A stretch of 64,000 nt of DNA from Actinomyces sp. ICM47 (GTDB taxonomy: Bacteria > Actinomycetota > Actinomycetes > Actinomycetales > Actinomycetaceae), in contig NZ_ALCA01000111.1 of assembly GCF_000278725.1 (NCBI RefSeq), forward strand, positions 5,143 through 69,142, written 5' to 3'. How positions within the stretch are numbered: the stretch's first letter is position 1; each line of letters starts with the position of its first letter. Below are positions 1 through 9,593 of the stretch, piece after piece. The notes beneath the pieces were generated by a model, which worked only from the letters and a program-made list of their open reading frames with translations, searched no databases and was not told where the DNA came from. A program made the translations under genes and the position numbers.

Positions 1-1581
1 CTGAAGACCGTCGGTAAGGTGAAGAAGTCGCAGACCGGTACGCGCGTGCGATTCTGGGCGGATTTCCAGATTTTCCCGGCCACGGCATCCTTCTCCTGGG
101 AGGATCTGCTGGCGCGCGCCCGCCAGACCGCGTTCCTCGTGCCCGGCCTGACCATTAACTGCTACGACGAGCGTGGCGACGAGGAAGTGCGTGAGAGCTT
201 CCGCTTCGACGGAGGCGTCGTCGACTTCGCGAACTGGCTGGCCTCCGATGGCCCCGTCACCGACACGTGGCACATCACGGGTGAAGGTACCTACAACGAG
301 ACCGTGCAGGCCCTCGACTCAAAGACCGGCCACCTGCGCGCCACCCAGGTCGAACGCACCTGCGAGGTCGACATCGCGCTGCGCTGGGGCATCGGATACG
401 ACACGGCTATCCGGTCCTTCGTCAACATCATCGCCACCCCCAAGGGCGGCACCCACGTGGCCGGCTTCGAGCAGGCGGTCCTCAAAACCTTGCGCGCCGC
501 CATCGACAAGAACGCGCGCAAGCTCAAGGTCGGTGCAAAGGACGGGCGCCCCGAAAAGGACGACGTGCAGGCCGGTATGACAGCCGTCATCACCGTGCGC
601 TTCCCCGAGCCTCAATTCGAGGGCCAGACGAAGGAAACGTTGGGCACCCCGCAGATCCGAGCCGTCGTCAGCCGTGTCGTCGCCGACTGGCTGAAGGACA
701 AGTTCGCCTCCTCCAAGCGCGACGACAAGCAGCAGACGTCCCTCCTCATGGAGAAGGTCGTCGGCGAGATGAAGGCCCGCGTGTCTGCGCGCATCCACAA
801 GGAGATCTCGCGCAAGAAGAACGCGCTGGAAACCTCCTCGCTGCCCGCCAAGCTCGCGGACTGTCGCCTCGAGGATGTGGCTGAGACAGAGCTGTTCATC
901 GTCGAGGGCGACTCCGCCCTGGGCACGGCCAAGGCCGCGCGCAACTCTCAGTACCAGGCCCTCTTCCCGATTCGAGGCAAGATCCTCAACGTGCAGAAGG
1001 CCTCGACCGCGGACATGCTGGCTAACGCCGAGTGCGCCAATATCATCCAGGTGATCGGCGCGGGTTCAGGCCGTACTTTCGACCTGCCGCAGGCAAGATA
1101 CGGCAAAGTCATCCTCATGACCGATGCCGACGTCGACGGCGCACACATCCGCACCCTGCTGCTGACCCTGTTCTTCCGCTACATGCGACCCATGGTCGAG
1201 GCCGGGCGCATCTACGCGGCCGTCCCACCCCTGCACCGCATTGAGGTCGCGGGCAAGGGACGCAGGAAGCGTGAATTCATCTACACCTACTCCGAGGATG
1301 AGCTGCACCGCAAGCTCGCCGCGCTGCGCCGCTCGGGCCGTACGTGGAAGGAGCCGATTCAGCGCTACAAGGGCCTAGGTGAAATGGACGCCGATCAGCT
1401 GGCGGAGACCACGATGGATCGTGCCCACCGGTCGCTGCGTCGAATCACCCTGGCCGACGAAGAAGCCCTGCGCCAGGCGGAGGACGTGTTTGAGCTGCTC
1501 ATGGGTTCGACCGTTGGCCCGCGCAGAGAATTCATTGTCACTGAATCGGCCGGCCTTGATCGCATGCGGATTGACGCGTAA
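1..1581 (+). CDS. parE: DNA topoisomerase IV subunit B (ParE), 5' truncated by window
   Basis: ATPase/TOPRIM subunit of a type IIA topoisomerase that decatenates chromosomes together with ParC. The reading frame is open from base 1, so the N-terminal GHKL ATPase part lies upstream; 526 codons remain. Visible are the transducer domain, then the TOPRIM domain with VEGDSALG and the metal-binding DADVDG, then the C-terminal PIQRYKGLGEMD motif. The wording EGDSALGTAK and ALFPIRGKILNVQKAS matches the actinobacterial ParE branch rather than GyrB. The partner parC is 4.9 kb downstream on the opposite strand. An internal GTG at 19 is not a real start. Confidence 0.93.
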   Translation: MKTVGKVKKSQTGTRVRFWADFQIFPATASFSWEDLLARARQTAFLVPGLTINCYDERGDEEVRESFRFDGGVVDFANWLASDGPVTDTWHITGEGTYNETVQALDSKTGHLRATQVERTCEVDIALRWGIGYDTAIRSFVNIIATPKGGTHVAGFEQAVLKTLRAAIDKNARKLKVGAKDGRPEKDDVQAGMTAVITVRFPEPQFEGQTKETLGTPQIRAVVSRVVADWLKDKFASSKRDDKQQTSLLMEKVVGEMKARVSARIHKEISRKKNALETSSLPAKLADCRLEDVAETELFIVEGDSALGTAKAARNSQYQALFPIRGKILNVQKASTADMLANAECANIIQVIGAGSGRTFDLPQARYGKVILMTDADVDGAHIRTLLLTLFFRYMRPMVEAGRIYAAVPPLHRIEVAGKGRRKREFIYTYSEDELHRKLAALRRSGRTWKEPIQRYKGLGEMDADQLAETTMDRAHRSLRRITLADEEALRQAEDVFELLMGSTVGPRREFIVTESAGLDRMRIDA

Positions 1582-1649
1582 TTTCGGGCACAAGCTGTCA
1601 ACTTTCTGAAAAAGCGTTCATCATGAACACACAAATATCCGAGGTCAGT

Positions 1650-1679
1650 GTGACTTAAGGCCCGATTACCCGCTAGGAT
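1650..1679 (+). promoter_or_regulatory. Candidate promoter giving a leaderless mRNA for the first GNAT gene
   Basis: GTGACT (1650-1655), an 18-base spacer and TAGGAT (1674-1679). The expected transcription start falls at or one base before the ATG at 1687, and there is no Shine-Dalgarno sequence, so translation is probably leaderless. Confidence 0.5.
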
Positions 1680-1686
1680 GTTACGC

Positions 1687-2706
1687 ATGACAGGACTTGC
1701 GCAGCGACTCACGCCGCCCGTGTCCGTCCCGTACCCGGGCAGTCACCTCGGGTTGCGCTGGCGGCCCATGATTGGCCGTGACGCACCCGCCGTGTACGCG
1801 CTGATCTCCCTGATCGAAGACGACGATAACGCTATTCGGCGCACCTCCGTGGAAGACATCGCGGACATGATGGAGGGGGAGAACGGCCGCGATTGGGTGG
1901 ATACGATTGTCGGCCTTGATGCGAATCGGAATATTTGCGCGGTCGCATCGGTGCGTGTGCTGCGCGGCATCCATGAGGCGGCGACTGCCATCGTGAGCGC
2001 CTATATCCATCCGCATTGGCGAGGCCGCGGCGTGGGTCGAGCCCTTCTGTACTGGCAGGACGGGCGTGCTCGCCAGATGCTGGTCGAGACTTTCGGTGCC
2101 GAATCGGACGTCCCTGTGTCAATCTCGAACCTGGTGGATGCGCACATGACGGATCGCCGCCGCCTCTACATTGCGGCAGGCTTCTTTGCCAAGCGCATCT
2201 ACCGTGTCATGTATCGCGATCTGGCGGGCGGCGAAGTAGCCCCTCAGGCGCGCCACGGCTACCGCATCGTACCGTGGAGCCAGGTTCCGCAGGAACAGAT
2301 CCGCGCGATCCACATGGAGGCTTTCCAGCAGGCGTTCCGTTCTCCGCTGCGTGCCCTGTGGTGGGATGACGCGATGAATCACTTCGATCCGCGCTGGTCG
2401 TTCGTGGCTGTGGACAGCGAGGGCGAGGTCGTCGGCTATGCGATGACGGGTCGTCCTGCGCAGCGCTGGGTTGCCACCGGTCGGCCGGAGGCCTATATCT
2501 ATCTGCTCGGCGTCGCCGAGGCACACCGCGGTCGTTCGGTGGCTAGTGCCCTCGTGGGCAACGCTGTCGCAGCCGCATCAGCGTCGGGTGCGTCACGCAT
2601 TGGGCTCGATGTGGATATGTCGAGTCCTGATCGGGCGCATAGTATTTATGAGCATCTTGGTTTCGTTGACGAAGCCGCCGAGGTTTACTACACGATCGAT
2701 CAGTAG
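1687..2706 (+). CDS. Double-domain GNAT acetyltransferase
   Basis: Predicted cytoplasmic acetyl-CoA-dependent N-acyltransferase of 339 aa with two GNAT folds in tandem, like mycothiol synthase MshD in architecture. The N-domain has the acetyl-CoA loop HWRGRGVGRAL and the C-domain EAHRGRSVASAL, so both pantetheine-binding loops look intact. Each half ends with the typical 'Y/A..GF' element (RRLYIAAGF, HSIYEHLGF). The substrate is unknown; similarity to MshD is architectural only. An ATG at 1678 is also possible, but the -10 box TAGGAT overlaps it, which favours 1687. The next gene is a diverged paralogue 17 bases downstream, probably co-transcribed. Confidence 0.8.
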   Translation: MTGLAQRLTPPVSVPYPGSHLGLRWRPMIGRDAPAVYALISLIEDDDNAIRRTSVEDIADMMEGENGRDWVDTIVGLDANRNICAVASVRVLRGIHEAATAIVSAYIHPHWRGRGVGRALLYWQDGRARQMLVETFGAESDVPVSISNLVDAHMTDRRRLYIAAGFFAKRIYRVMYRDLAGGEVAPQARHGYRIVPWSQVPQEQIRAIHMEAFQQAFRSPLRALWWDDAMNHFDPRWSFVAVDSEGEVVGYAMTGRPAQRWVATGRPEAYIYLLGVAEAHRGRSVASALVGNAVAAASASGASRIGLDVDMSSPDRAHSIYEHLGFVDEAAEVYYTIDQ

Positions 2707-2723
2707 TCCGCTAGGAGTCGAGC

Positions 2724-3746
2724 ATGAGCATTCCTCTCGCGCAGAGAGCCGGTGCCCCTGAGTTCGTTCCCTTCCCGGGCGAGCATCACGGCATCGAGTG
2801 GGAGCCGCTGACGGCTTCTCATCATGTCGGCTTGTCGGCGCTTTTTGCGCGCATGGAGGCTCGCGATAATCCGCCGTACCGCACCAGCCCGGACGAGGTA
2901 AAGGAGATGCTCTCGTCGGCCTCTCATTGGCGAGGCCTCGTCGGGGTTGCGCGCAGGGGTATCGCCGCGGGTCGCCTCGTTGCCTTCGCGCAGGTGGTCC
3001 TGCGATTCCCTGGGCGCGTGGAGTGTGTGTGCGTCGGGGGAGTGGATCCAGACTTTCGGCGTATCGGCCTCGGTAATGCGATTGTCGATTGGCAGGAGGG
3101 GACGGCGCGCCAGATGCTCGCCGGTGTTGAGGGCGACGGTCCTGCGCAGATTACCTGTCACGTTGAGGCGGGGCAGGATGATCTTGAGGCGCAGCTGAAG
3201 GTGCATGGTTTCCGCTGGGCGCGCACCTACTACGAGTTGCGCGCGACGCTGGAGGACCTGGCTCCGATGCCGGACCTTGGGTCGTACATGAGTATCGAGG
3301 CCTGGGATCCCCAGTGGGAAGAACCAGCCTTGCGTGCTGCGAACCGTTTGAACGAGTCGGAGTGGGGGCGTCCCCCGCTCACGCAGGAGCAGTGGATGCA
3401 GGGGCGCACCGCTTTTGCACCCGAATGGTCTTTTGTTGCCGTGGATCGCACGGGTGATCGTCCGCGCGTCGCGGGCTTCCTGCTGGCCTCGCGCTACGAG
3501 CAAGACTGGGCGGCGCTGGGGTGGCGCGAGGGCTACATCGACCAGTTGGGCGTGTTGTCGGCGTGGCGCGAGACACACGTTGCAGACGCGCTGATCCTGG
3601 CCTCGATGTGGGCGCAGGAGCGCGACGGCATGGATCGCTCGGGCACCGGCGTCGGTTCTGCCAACCACACGGGCGCGCTGGCGGTCTATGACTCTCTGGG
3701 CTTTCGCACGGTCGGGCAGACCCGGCTGTATGCGATCGAAGTGTGA
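2724..3746 (+). CDS. Double-domain GNAT acetyltransferase paralogue
   Basis: 340 aa, same two-domain plan as the preceding gene and clearly a diverged tandem duplicate: both begin with a shared pattern of a short Pro-containing leader, 'PGxHxGxxWxP', and both have a VDWQ/YWQ-type segment after the first acetyl-CoA loop. The N-domain keeps the loop (DFRRIGLGNAI). In the C-domain the equivalent stretch is AWRETHVADAL, which lacks the Gly-x-Gly/Ala turn, so the second half may no longer bind acetyl-CoA. A TAGGAG ribosome site precedes the ATG. Substrate unknown. Confidence 0.78.
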   Translation: MSIPLAQRAGAPEFVPFPGEHHGIEWEPLTASHHVGLSALFARMEARDNPPYRTSPDEVKEMLSSASHWRGLVGVARRGIAAGRLVAFAQVVLRFPGRVECVCVGGVDPDFRRIGLGNAIVDWQEGTARQMLAGVEGDGPAQITCHVEAGQDDLEAQLKVHGFRWARTYYELRATLEDLAPMPDLGSYMSIEAWDPQWEEPALRAANRLNESEWGRPPLTQEQWMQGRTAFAPEWSFVAVDRTGDRPRVAGFLLASRYEQDWAALGWREGYIDQLGVLSAWRETHVADALILASMWAQERDGMDRSGTGVGSANHTGALAVYDSLGFRTVGQTRLYAIEV

Positions 3747-3790
3747 CAATCGTCCCATATTCTGGAACAGTGTCAAACTAGGACGATTGT
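3746..3790. promoter_or_regulatory. 10-bp inverted repeat (terminator-like or operator)
   Basis: ACAATCGTCC (3746-3755) and its exact reverse complement GGACGATTGT (3781-3790) flank a 25-base loop immediately after the GNAT stop codon. There is no U-tract, so this may be a weak terminator or a protein-binding site for the sugar operon that follows. Confidence 0.4.
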
Positions 3791-3873
3791 GTGTTGTGTT
3801 TCACGTTTGCAAGCTTCTTGTGAGGAGTGAGTTTCTGTGAGCACTTTCGCGGGAATCGCTCCCTTAGTCCTAA

Positions 3874-3885
3874 TTGTCTGACCAA
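3874..3885. promoter_or_regulatory. Possible GntR/FadR-type operator upstream of the sugar operon
   Basis: TTGTCTGACCAA fits the GntR/FadR-subfamily consensus TNGTNNNACNA. It lies beside the AT-rich stretch ending in a -10-like TAGGCT (3895-3900) in front of the sugar permease gene, where a repressor would block transcription. No regulator gene is adjacent. Confidence 0.4.
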
Positions 3886-3965
3886 TTAATTTTTTAGGCT
3901 CGCAGCGGAGGACCGTGAGCGTCCTCGGTGCCACGCGCGCCCCATCTCCACAGTGCGGAGCCAGC

Positions 3966-5432
3966 ATGACTACGAAGTCGTCAGCACAAAACACATCCAT
4001 TCCGCCTCTGGTCATTCGAAGCGCCATCGTTGCCTCTCTCGGCGGCCTGCTCTTCGGCTTTGACACGGCGGTCATTTCCGGTGCGGAAGAAAAACTTACC
4101 GAGCTGTACGCTCTGTCCTCCTTGGGTGAGGGCATGATCGTCGCCATCGCAACCATTGGTACGATCTGCGGTGCCATCGTCGCCGGTAACCTCGCCGACC
4201 GCTTCGGTCGTAAGCCGATCCTGTTCTGGATCGGTGTCCTCTTCGGCGTTGGTGCTCTGGCAACCGCGCTGGCCCCTCTGCCCGCACTGGTCACAGGTGC
4301 GGATGGAACTGTGTCGGCCTCGTCCTCCTTCCCGATCACCTTCTTCATGGTGTTCCGCTTCCTCGGCGGCGTTGGCGTGGGCCTGTCTTCCGTGGTCGCG
4401 CCCATCTACACCGCTGAGATTGCGCCCGCTCGCGTGCGTGGTCGCCTGGTCGGCCTGGTCCAGTTCAACATCGTCTTCGGTATCCTCCTGGCCTACGCCT
4501 CCAACGCGGTGATCCGCGAGATCGCCCACGAGGAGACCGCGTGGCGCTGGATGCTCGGCGTCATGGCCGTCCCCGCCGTCTTCTTCCTTGTCTTCCTGGC
4601 TACTGTGCCCGAGACTCCGCGCTGGCTCCTGGCTCATGGACAGGAAGAACGCGCTGTCAAGATCTCCGAGCGCCTCACCGCCACCCAGGCAGAGAGCCAC
4701 GAGCAGATCGACGAGATCAAGGCGCAGATCGCCGAAGACGCCGCGGGTGGTAAGGTCGCCTTCTTCACGCGCCGCTACCGCAAGGTCATTCTCATGGCGT
4801 TCTGCATCGCGATGTTCAACCAGCTCTCCGGTATCAACGCGATCCTCTACTACGCGCCGAAGGTCATGAAGCTCGCAGGCGGTGCCGCCGTCCTGGGCGA
4901 CGCCTTCCCCTACATCGGCTCCGTCATCGTCGGCCTCATGAACCTCATCGCGACCATGGCTGCCCTGACCGTCATCGACAAGATCGGTCGCCGCCAGCTC
5001 ATGATCGTCGGCTCGATCGGCTACCTGGTCTCCCTGGGCTTCCTCGCCGGCATGATGTTCGCCTACGAGGGCGGCTGGTTCGAGGAGGGCAGCGCTGCTC
5101 CCGTGTGGCTCATCCTCCTGGGTCTCCTCGGCTTCATCGCCTCGCACGCCTTCGGTCAGGGTTCGGTCATCTGGGTGTTCATCTCGGAGATCTTCCCCAA
5201 CCGCGTACGTGCGCGCGGCCAGTCGCTGGGTTCGCTCACGCACTGGGTGTTCGCCTTCATTACCACCTATGCCTTCCCTGTGCTCACCGATAAGCTCGGT
5301 GGTGGCTACGCTTTTGGAATCTTCTTCCTCGCGATGGTCGGTCAGCTATTCTGGGTCCTGAAGGTTATGCCCGAAACCAAGGGCATCCCGCTCGAAGAAA
5401 TGGAAGAGAAGCTGGGGTTGACGAATGACTAG
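3966..5432 (+). CDS. MFS sugar:proton symporter (sugar porter family)
   Basis: Cytoplasmic-membrane sugar importer of 488 aa with about 12 membrane segments. Sugar-porter hallmarks are present in order: GGLLFGFDTAVISGA in TM1, DRFGRKP in the loop 2-3, a long RFLGGVGVGL..APIYTAEIAP..RVRG block, PETPRWL after TM6, QLSGINAILYYAP in TM7, DKIGRRQL and the final PETKG. The family includes XylE, GalP and IolT. The ATG at 3966 is preferred (GCGGAG five bases upstream); a GTG at 3915 would add 17 residues. The gene overlaps a PfkB kinase by 8 bases, so sugar entry and phosphorylation are translationally coupled. Fructose is the most likely substrate by context, but this is inference. Confidence 0.88.
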   Translation: MTTKSSAQNTSIPPLVIRSAIVASLGGLLFGFDTAVISGAEEKLTELYALSSLGEGMIVAIATIGTICGAIVAGNLADRFGRKPILFWIGVLFGVGALATALAPLPALVTGADGTVSASSSFPITFFMVFRFLGGVGVGLSSVVAPIYTAEIAPARVRGRLVGLVQFNIVFGILLAYASNAVIREIAHEETAWRWMLGVMAVPAVFFLVFLATVPETPRWLLAHGQEERAVKISERLTATQAESHEQIDEIKAQIAEDAAGGKVAFFTRRYRKVILMAFCIAMFNQLSGINAILYYAPKVMKLAGGAAVLGDAFPYIGSVIVGLMNLIATMAALTVIDKIGRRQLMIVGSIGYLVSLGFLAGMMFAYEGGWFEEGSAAPVWLILLGLLGFIASHAFGQGSVIWVFISEIFPNRVRARGQSLGSLTHWVFAFITTYAFPVLTDKLGGGYAFGIFFLAMVGQLFWVLKVMPETKGIPLEEMEEKLGLTND

Positions 5433-6375
5433 AATCGTGAACATCGGGGAAGCTCTCATCGATGAGATCACCCGCCCAAACAGTGAACCCGTCGAGGTCG
5501 TCGGGGGATCGATGCTCAACGTCGCAGCCGGTCTGACCCGGCTGGGTCACGAATCCGAGCTGGCGACCTGGTTCGCGCGCGATGCACGCGGCGACAAGGT
5601 CCGCGAGCACGCCGAGGCCGCGGGAGTGACCCTCACTCCCGGCTCTGACGGAGCCGAATTCACCACGGTTGCCCATGCGGCAGTCGACGAGAAGGGCCAT
5701 GCCACCTACGAGTTTGATCTCTCGTGGGACGTGCCCGCCGTTGAGGATCCCGAAAGCGTTGGACACGTGCATACCGGCTCCTACGTGGTCGTCGTCGAAC
5801 CTGGTGCCGACAAGGTCCTGGCTGCCGTTAAGCGCCAGGCTATTCGTGGCACTGTCTCCTACGATCCGAACATCCGTCCCGCTCTGCTGGGGACGCCGGA
5901 TGAGGCCCGCCCGCACGTCGAGGCGATCGTCGCCCTCGCTGACGTCGTGAAGGCGTCCGACGAGGACCTGAAGTGGCTGTACCCGGATCGTCCCATCGAG
6001 GACGTCCTGCGCGAGTGGTTGCAGTCCGGTCCCTCCCTGATCCTGTGCACGCGCGGCCCGTGGGGCGTCTACATTTTGACTGCCGCCGAGCGCGATATGC
6101 TGGTCGTCGATCCTCTCGATGTCGAGCTCGTGGACACGGTGGGCGCGGGCGACTCGCTTATGGCAGGCCTGATCTCCGGCCTGGTCGACGCGGACCTTTT
6201 GGGTTCGGCTGAGGCGAAGCAGCGCCTGCGCGAGGCGTCGTGGGACCAGATCCTGCCCGCCATTCACCGCGGCATCATCACCTCGGGTATCACGATCCTC
6301 TACCAGGGCGCTTACTCGCCCACGCGCGAGGAGGTCAACGAGATCCTGGCAGCAGACAAGACGCTGCGAGGCTGA
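5425..6375 (+). CDS. PfkB-family carbohydrate kinase (probable fructokinase)
   Basis: ATP-dependent sugar kinase of 316 aa. The ribokinase-fold signature 2, DTVGAGDSLMAGLISG, sits near residue 235 and carries the catalytic Asp of GAGD; the N-terminal signature region includes VVGGSMLNVAAGLTRLG (substrate-binding GG). It overlaps the upstream permease by 8 bases and ends just before a pair of strong hairpins. Together the two genes look like a two-step uptake and activation module for a free hexose. Exact sugar not determinable. Confidence 0.85.
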   Translation: MTRIVNIGEALIDEITRPNSEPVEVVGGSMLNVAAGLTRLGHESELATWFARDARGDKVREHAEAAGVTLTPGSDGAEFTTVAHAAVDEKGHATYEFDLSWDVPAVEDPESVGHVHTGSYVVVVEPGADKVLAAVKRQAIRGTVSYDPNIRPALLGTPDEARPHVEAIVALADVVKASDEDLKWLYPDRPIEDVLREWLQSGPSLILCTRGPWGVYILTAAERDMLVVDPLDVELVDTVGAGDSLMAGLISGLVDADLLGSAEAKQRLREASWDQILPAIHRGIITSGITILYQGAYSPTREEVNEILAADKTLRG

Positions 6376-6396
6376 CAGGGGAGCAATCCTCGACTG

Positions 6397-6436
6397 ATGG
6401 GTGTGGGCCCGGCCGATTGGCCGGACCCACACCCAT
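6397..6436. terminator. Strong hairpin after the PfkB kinase
   Basis: Long stem: ATGGGTGTGGGCCCGGCC against GGCCGGACCCACACCCAT (one bulge) with loop GATT. It probably terminates the sugar operon. Confidence 0.75.
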
Positions 6437-6458
6437 ATCAGCGTGACCCTGACAAAGC

Positions 6459-6494
6459 GGTGGGGTGGCCGGGATTTTTCCCGGCCACCCCACC
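6459..6494. terminator. Second hairpin, bidirectional terminator between convergent operons
   Basis: GGTGGGGTGGCCGGG / CCCGGCCACCCCACC, 15 perfect base pairs around ATTTTT. It serves parC on the minus strand and the sugar operon on the plus strand. Confidence 0.8.
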
Positions 6495-6514
6495 GTCGTA
6501 ACAACAGGAGAGCG

Positions 6515-8989
6515 TCAGCCAATCGCCGCAATCGCGAAGGTGATCGGCACGCCCGAGCCGTCTCGGCGCTCGTCCTCGGCGGGCAGCTCCACGGGGGTGC
6601 CGTCGGAGGCAGCAGCCCGCCCAGGCCTCGTGCCGACCCACGCGATGTCGAGGCGATCCTCGCCGCGCAGGAAACGCTGACAGCGCACGCCCTGTCCGCC
6701 GCGGCCCTTCGACGGGTAACACTCGAAAGGCGTGACCTTCACCGTCGTCTGGCCCGTGCCCGGCAGCGCGCCCAGCGCCGCGGCCACCGTCACGACGACA
6801 GCATCGATGGGAGCCTCGATCACCCAGAAGCCCAGGGCCACGGCACCGGGGTTGAGCTTCATGCCCGCCATGCCACCGGCCGTGCGACCCTGCGGGCGAA
6901 CTTTCGCCGCGGGCGTGCGCAGCAGCTGTGCATCCGAGGAGATAAACACCAGGTCAGCGTCGTCCGTGCACTGATCGAAGCCCACGAGGTGGTCGCCGTC
7001 CTCCAGGGTGATGACCTCCCACTCGTCGCGCTGGAGCACGTCCGGGCGCAGCCGCTTGACCGTGCCGTGGGCCGTGCCCATCGCGACGATGGCTTCGCTC
7101 TCAGGGTTTAGGAGACCCACGGCGGGCACATCCGTGTGCAGGAGCATCGAGGACGGCATAGCCCCGGCCAACGACAGACCCGTCTCGAAGCGGGGGAGCG
7201 CCGGCAGGTCCACGACCTCGATGCGGTGCGCGATGCCATCCTGGGTCACCACGGCCACCTGCGAGCGCACCGTCGAAGCCAGCTGCACCCGCCAGCCGTC
7301 CGAGGCTGCGCGCGGACCCGGCTCGAGCGGCTCTCCGCCCTCGACGCGAGCAAGCGCGCCCGAGGAGGACAAAACGACCACGCACGGGTCGTCCGGGATC
7401 TGCAGCTCCAGGCCCTCACCCGAACGCGACACCGACGGCAAGGCTGCCAGGGCGGCATCCTCCGCAGCCACCGTAGCCCCCACTGGCGTGCCCGTCGAGG
7501 CCATGAGCAGCGTGCGACGCGGCGTGCCCAGACGCTTCGAGACCTCGCGCAGCTCCTTCTTCACGAGCTTGCGCAACAGCTTCGGATTCTCCAGGATCTC
7601 GCGCAGGGAAGCGATTGTCGCCATCAGCTCGTCGCGCTCAGTCTCCAGCTCGATGCGGGAGAACTTCGTGAGGCGACGCAGGCGCAGTTCCAGAATGTAG
7701 TTCGCCTGGGCCTCGGACAGGTCAAAGGCCGTCATGAGGCGCTCACGCGCGCTCTCCGCGTCATCGGAAGACCGAATGATCGCGATGACGTCATCGATGT
7801 CTAGGATCGCGATGAGCAAGCCCTCGACCAGGTGCAGGCGATCCTCACACTTTGTCAGGCGGAAGCGACTGCGGCGCGTGGTGACGTCCAGGCGATGATC
7901 CAGGAAGACCTGCAGCATCTCTTTGAGGCCCAGCGTGCGCGGCTGGCCATCCACGAGCGCCACCGCGTTGATCGAGAAGGAATCCTCCAGCGGCGTGCGC
8001 TGGTAGAGCTGCTGGAGCACGGCCTCGGGAACGAAGCCGTTCTTCACCTCGATGACCAGGCGCAGGCCGTGGACGCGGTCAGTGAAGTTCTGGACCGACG
8101 AAATGCCCTTGAGACGGCCCGCGTTCGCGTTTTCCTTGATCTTTTCGATGACCTTCTCGGGTCCCACCATGTAGGGCAGTTGGGTGACGACGATGCCCAT
8201 CTTGCGGGCCGTCACACGCTCGATCTGGACCTTCGCACGGGTCTTGAACGCGCCGCGGCCAGTCTCGTAGGCCTCTTTGATGCCTTCGAGTCCGACGATG
8301 ACGCCGCCCTCAGGCAGGTCGGGGCCGGGAATGTAGCGCATGAGGTCGGTGACGGACGCCGACGGGTTGTCCAACAGATGAATGGCACCAGTGATCGTCT
8401 CGGAAAGATTGTGCGGGGCGATATTCGTCGCCATACCCACGGCGATGCCCGAGGCACCGTTGACCAGGAGCTGCGGGAATGCGGCCGGCAGGACGTCGGG
8501 CTGCATGAACTGGTTGTCGTAGTTGGGGACGAAATCGACCGTGTCCTCGTCCAGGCCCGTCACCAGGTCCAGCGCGGCGGGTGCCATGCGCGCCTCGGTG
8601 TAACGCGCTGCGGCCGGACCGTCATCCAGCGACCCGAAGTTACCGTGTCCATCCACCAGGGGAACCCGCAAATTGAACGGCTGAGCCAGACGCACCAAGG
8701 CCTCGTAAATCGCGGAATCGCCGTGCGGGTGCAGCTTGCCCATGACCTCGCCGACGACGCGCTGAGACTTCACGTGCCCCTTGTCGGGACGCAGCCCCAT
8801 CTGATCCATCTGGAACATGATGCGGCGCTGTACGGGCTTGAGGCCGTCGCGCGCGTCGGGCAGCGCTCGGGCGTAGATGACGGAGACCGCGTACTCCAGG
8901 AAGGACCCACGCATCTCATCGGACACGTCGATCTCGGAGATATTTTCGTCTTTTTCGGGAATGTCGACGACCTGGTCCTTTTTTGCCAT
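6515..8989 (-). CDS. parC: DNA topoisomerase IV subunit A (ParC)
   Basis: DNA breakage-reunion subunit, 824 aa, partner of ParE. The catalytic tyrosine is Y130 in [11 protein letters not shown]. The quinolone-resistance region is [15 protein letters not shown] (residues 84-98) with Ser92 and Glu96, the drug-sensitive type of residues. A winged-helix N-domain, a coiled-coil with [19 protein letters not shown], and a C-terminal beta-pinwheel (from about residue 500) follow. The pinwheel lacks an obvious GyrA-box QRRGGKG, supporting ParC over GyrA. Starts from ATG at 8989 and is divergent from the DUF5998 gene. Confidence 0.92.
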   Translation of the reverse strand: MAKKDQVVDIPEKDENISEIDVSDEMRGSFLEYAVSVIYARALPDARDGLKPVQRRIMFQMDQMGLRPDKGHVKSQRVVGEVMGKLHPHGDSAIYEALVRLAQPFNLRVPLVDGHGNFGSLDDGPAAARYTEARMAPAALDLVTGLDEDTVDFVPNYDNQFMQPDVLPAAFPQLLVNGASGIAVGMATNIAPHNLSETITGAIHLLDNPSASVTDLMRYIPGPDLPEGGVIVGLEGIKEAYETGRGAFKTRAKVQIERVTARKMGIVVTQLPYMVGPEKVIEKIKENANAGRLKGISSVQNFTDRVHGLRLVIEVKNGFVPEAVLQQLYQRTPLEDSFSINAVALVDGQPRTLGLKEMLQVFLDHRLDVTTRRSRFRLTKCEDRLHLVEGLLIAILDIDDVIAIIRSSDDAESARERLMTAFDLSEAQANYILELRLRRLTKFSRIELETERDELMATIASLREILENPKLLRKLVKKELREVSKRLGTPRRTLLMASTGTPVGATVAAEDAALAALPSVSRSGEGLELQIPDDPCVVVLSSSGALARVEGGEPLEPGPRAASDGWRVQLASTVRSQVAVVTQDGIAHRIEVVDLPALPRFETGLSLAGAMPSSMLLHTDVPAVGLLNPESEAIVAMGTAHGTVKRLRPDVLQRDEWEVITLEDGDHLVGFDQCTDDADLVFISSDAQLLRTPAAKVRPQGRTAGGMAGMKLNPGAVALGFWVIEAPIDAVVVTVAAALGALPGTGQTTVKVTPFECYPSKGRGGQGVRCQRFLRGEDRLDIAWVGTRPGRAAASDGTPVELPAEDERRDGSGVPITFAIAAIG

Positions 8990-9021
8990 AGGCGCAATTA
9001 TGACGCGGGAACGCTCTCATT

Positions 9022-9050
9022 TCGACTGGGACGCAGGTTAGGGGCACAAT
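9022..9050 (+). promoter_or_regulatory. Candidate leaderless promoter for the DUF5998 gene
   Basis: TCGACT (9022-9027), a 17-base spacer and CACAAT (9045-9050), followed after six bases by the ATG at 9057. No ribosome-binding site is present, so the mRNA is probably leaderless. Confidence 0.5.
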
Positions 9051-9056
9051 TGTGGG

Positions 9057-9593
9057 ATGAATACTTGGACCCGCATAGAACGAAGCGGCTTTTACCCGCG
9101 CGCAGTGGAGCGTGCGCTACGCCGAGCGCTGGGAACAGGAGAACCGCTCGCGACGCTGTGTCAGGTGGACACAGGCTTCGACCGGGGTTCCGTGTTCCGT
9201 CACCTCACCGTCGCTTCCTTGACCGAGCGGGCAATCGTCCAGCTGCACGTCGACGAGATGGACGGCGGATCCGCGACCATCGCGACGGCCGTGCACCGCG
9301 TGACCGACATCGCCGGATATTCCACGATGGAGGTTTTCACTGACCCCGAGAACGCCGTCGGCCTGTCCGAGATGACCATCGCGCTGGACTTGAAGGGGGC
9401 GCGCCGACTTGACGTCGAACCCGCCCGCTGCGACGACCCGAATTGCATGGCCGACCACGGCTACACGGGTACTTCATATCCGGACGATATGACCTTCCGC
9501 GTGTCGGCGGCTGCCGACGGGCAGGATGCCTTGGACGAGGCCGTCGAGTTCGTTGATTGCCTGGCTGGGCTGATGGGGACCCGCAGTGAGTGA
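9057..9593 (+). CDS. DUF5998 family protein
   Basis: 178-aa soluble protein of an actinobacterial family of unknown function. It has mixed alpha/beta composition with a conserved VDTGFDRGSVFRHLTVASLT segment and a C-terminal RCDDPNCMADHGYTG stretch with Cys and His residues that could bind a metal, although I cannot show this. The gene overlaps the downstream phosphodiesterase by 8 bases; this pairing recurs in actinobacteria as far as I know, hinting at a joint role. Confidence 0.75.
   Translation: MNTWTRIERSGFYPRAVERALRRALGTGEPLATLCQVDTGFDRGSVFRHLTVASLTERAIVQLHVDEMDGGSATIATAVHRVTDIAGYSTMEVFTDPENAVGLSEMTIALDLKGARRLDVEPARCDDPNCMADHGYTGTSYPDDMTFRVSAAADGQDALDEAVEFVDCLAGLMGTRSE

Noticed and set aside
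3981-5243. Minus-strand frame of 420 codons opposite the sugar permease
   Set aside because: Composition is Asp/Glu/His/Gly-rich shadow; the plus-strand MFS motifs are decisive.
6515-8989. GyrA instead of ParC
   Set aside because: No GyrA box was recognised in the C-terminal domain and the ParE-type partner gene is nearby; gyrA would normally follow gyrB near the origin.
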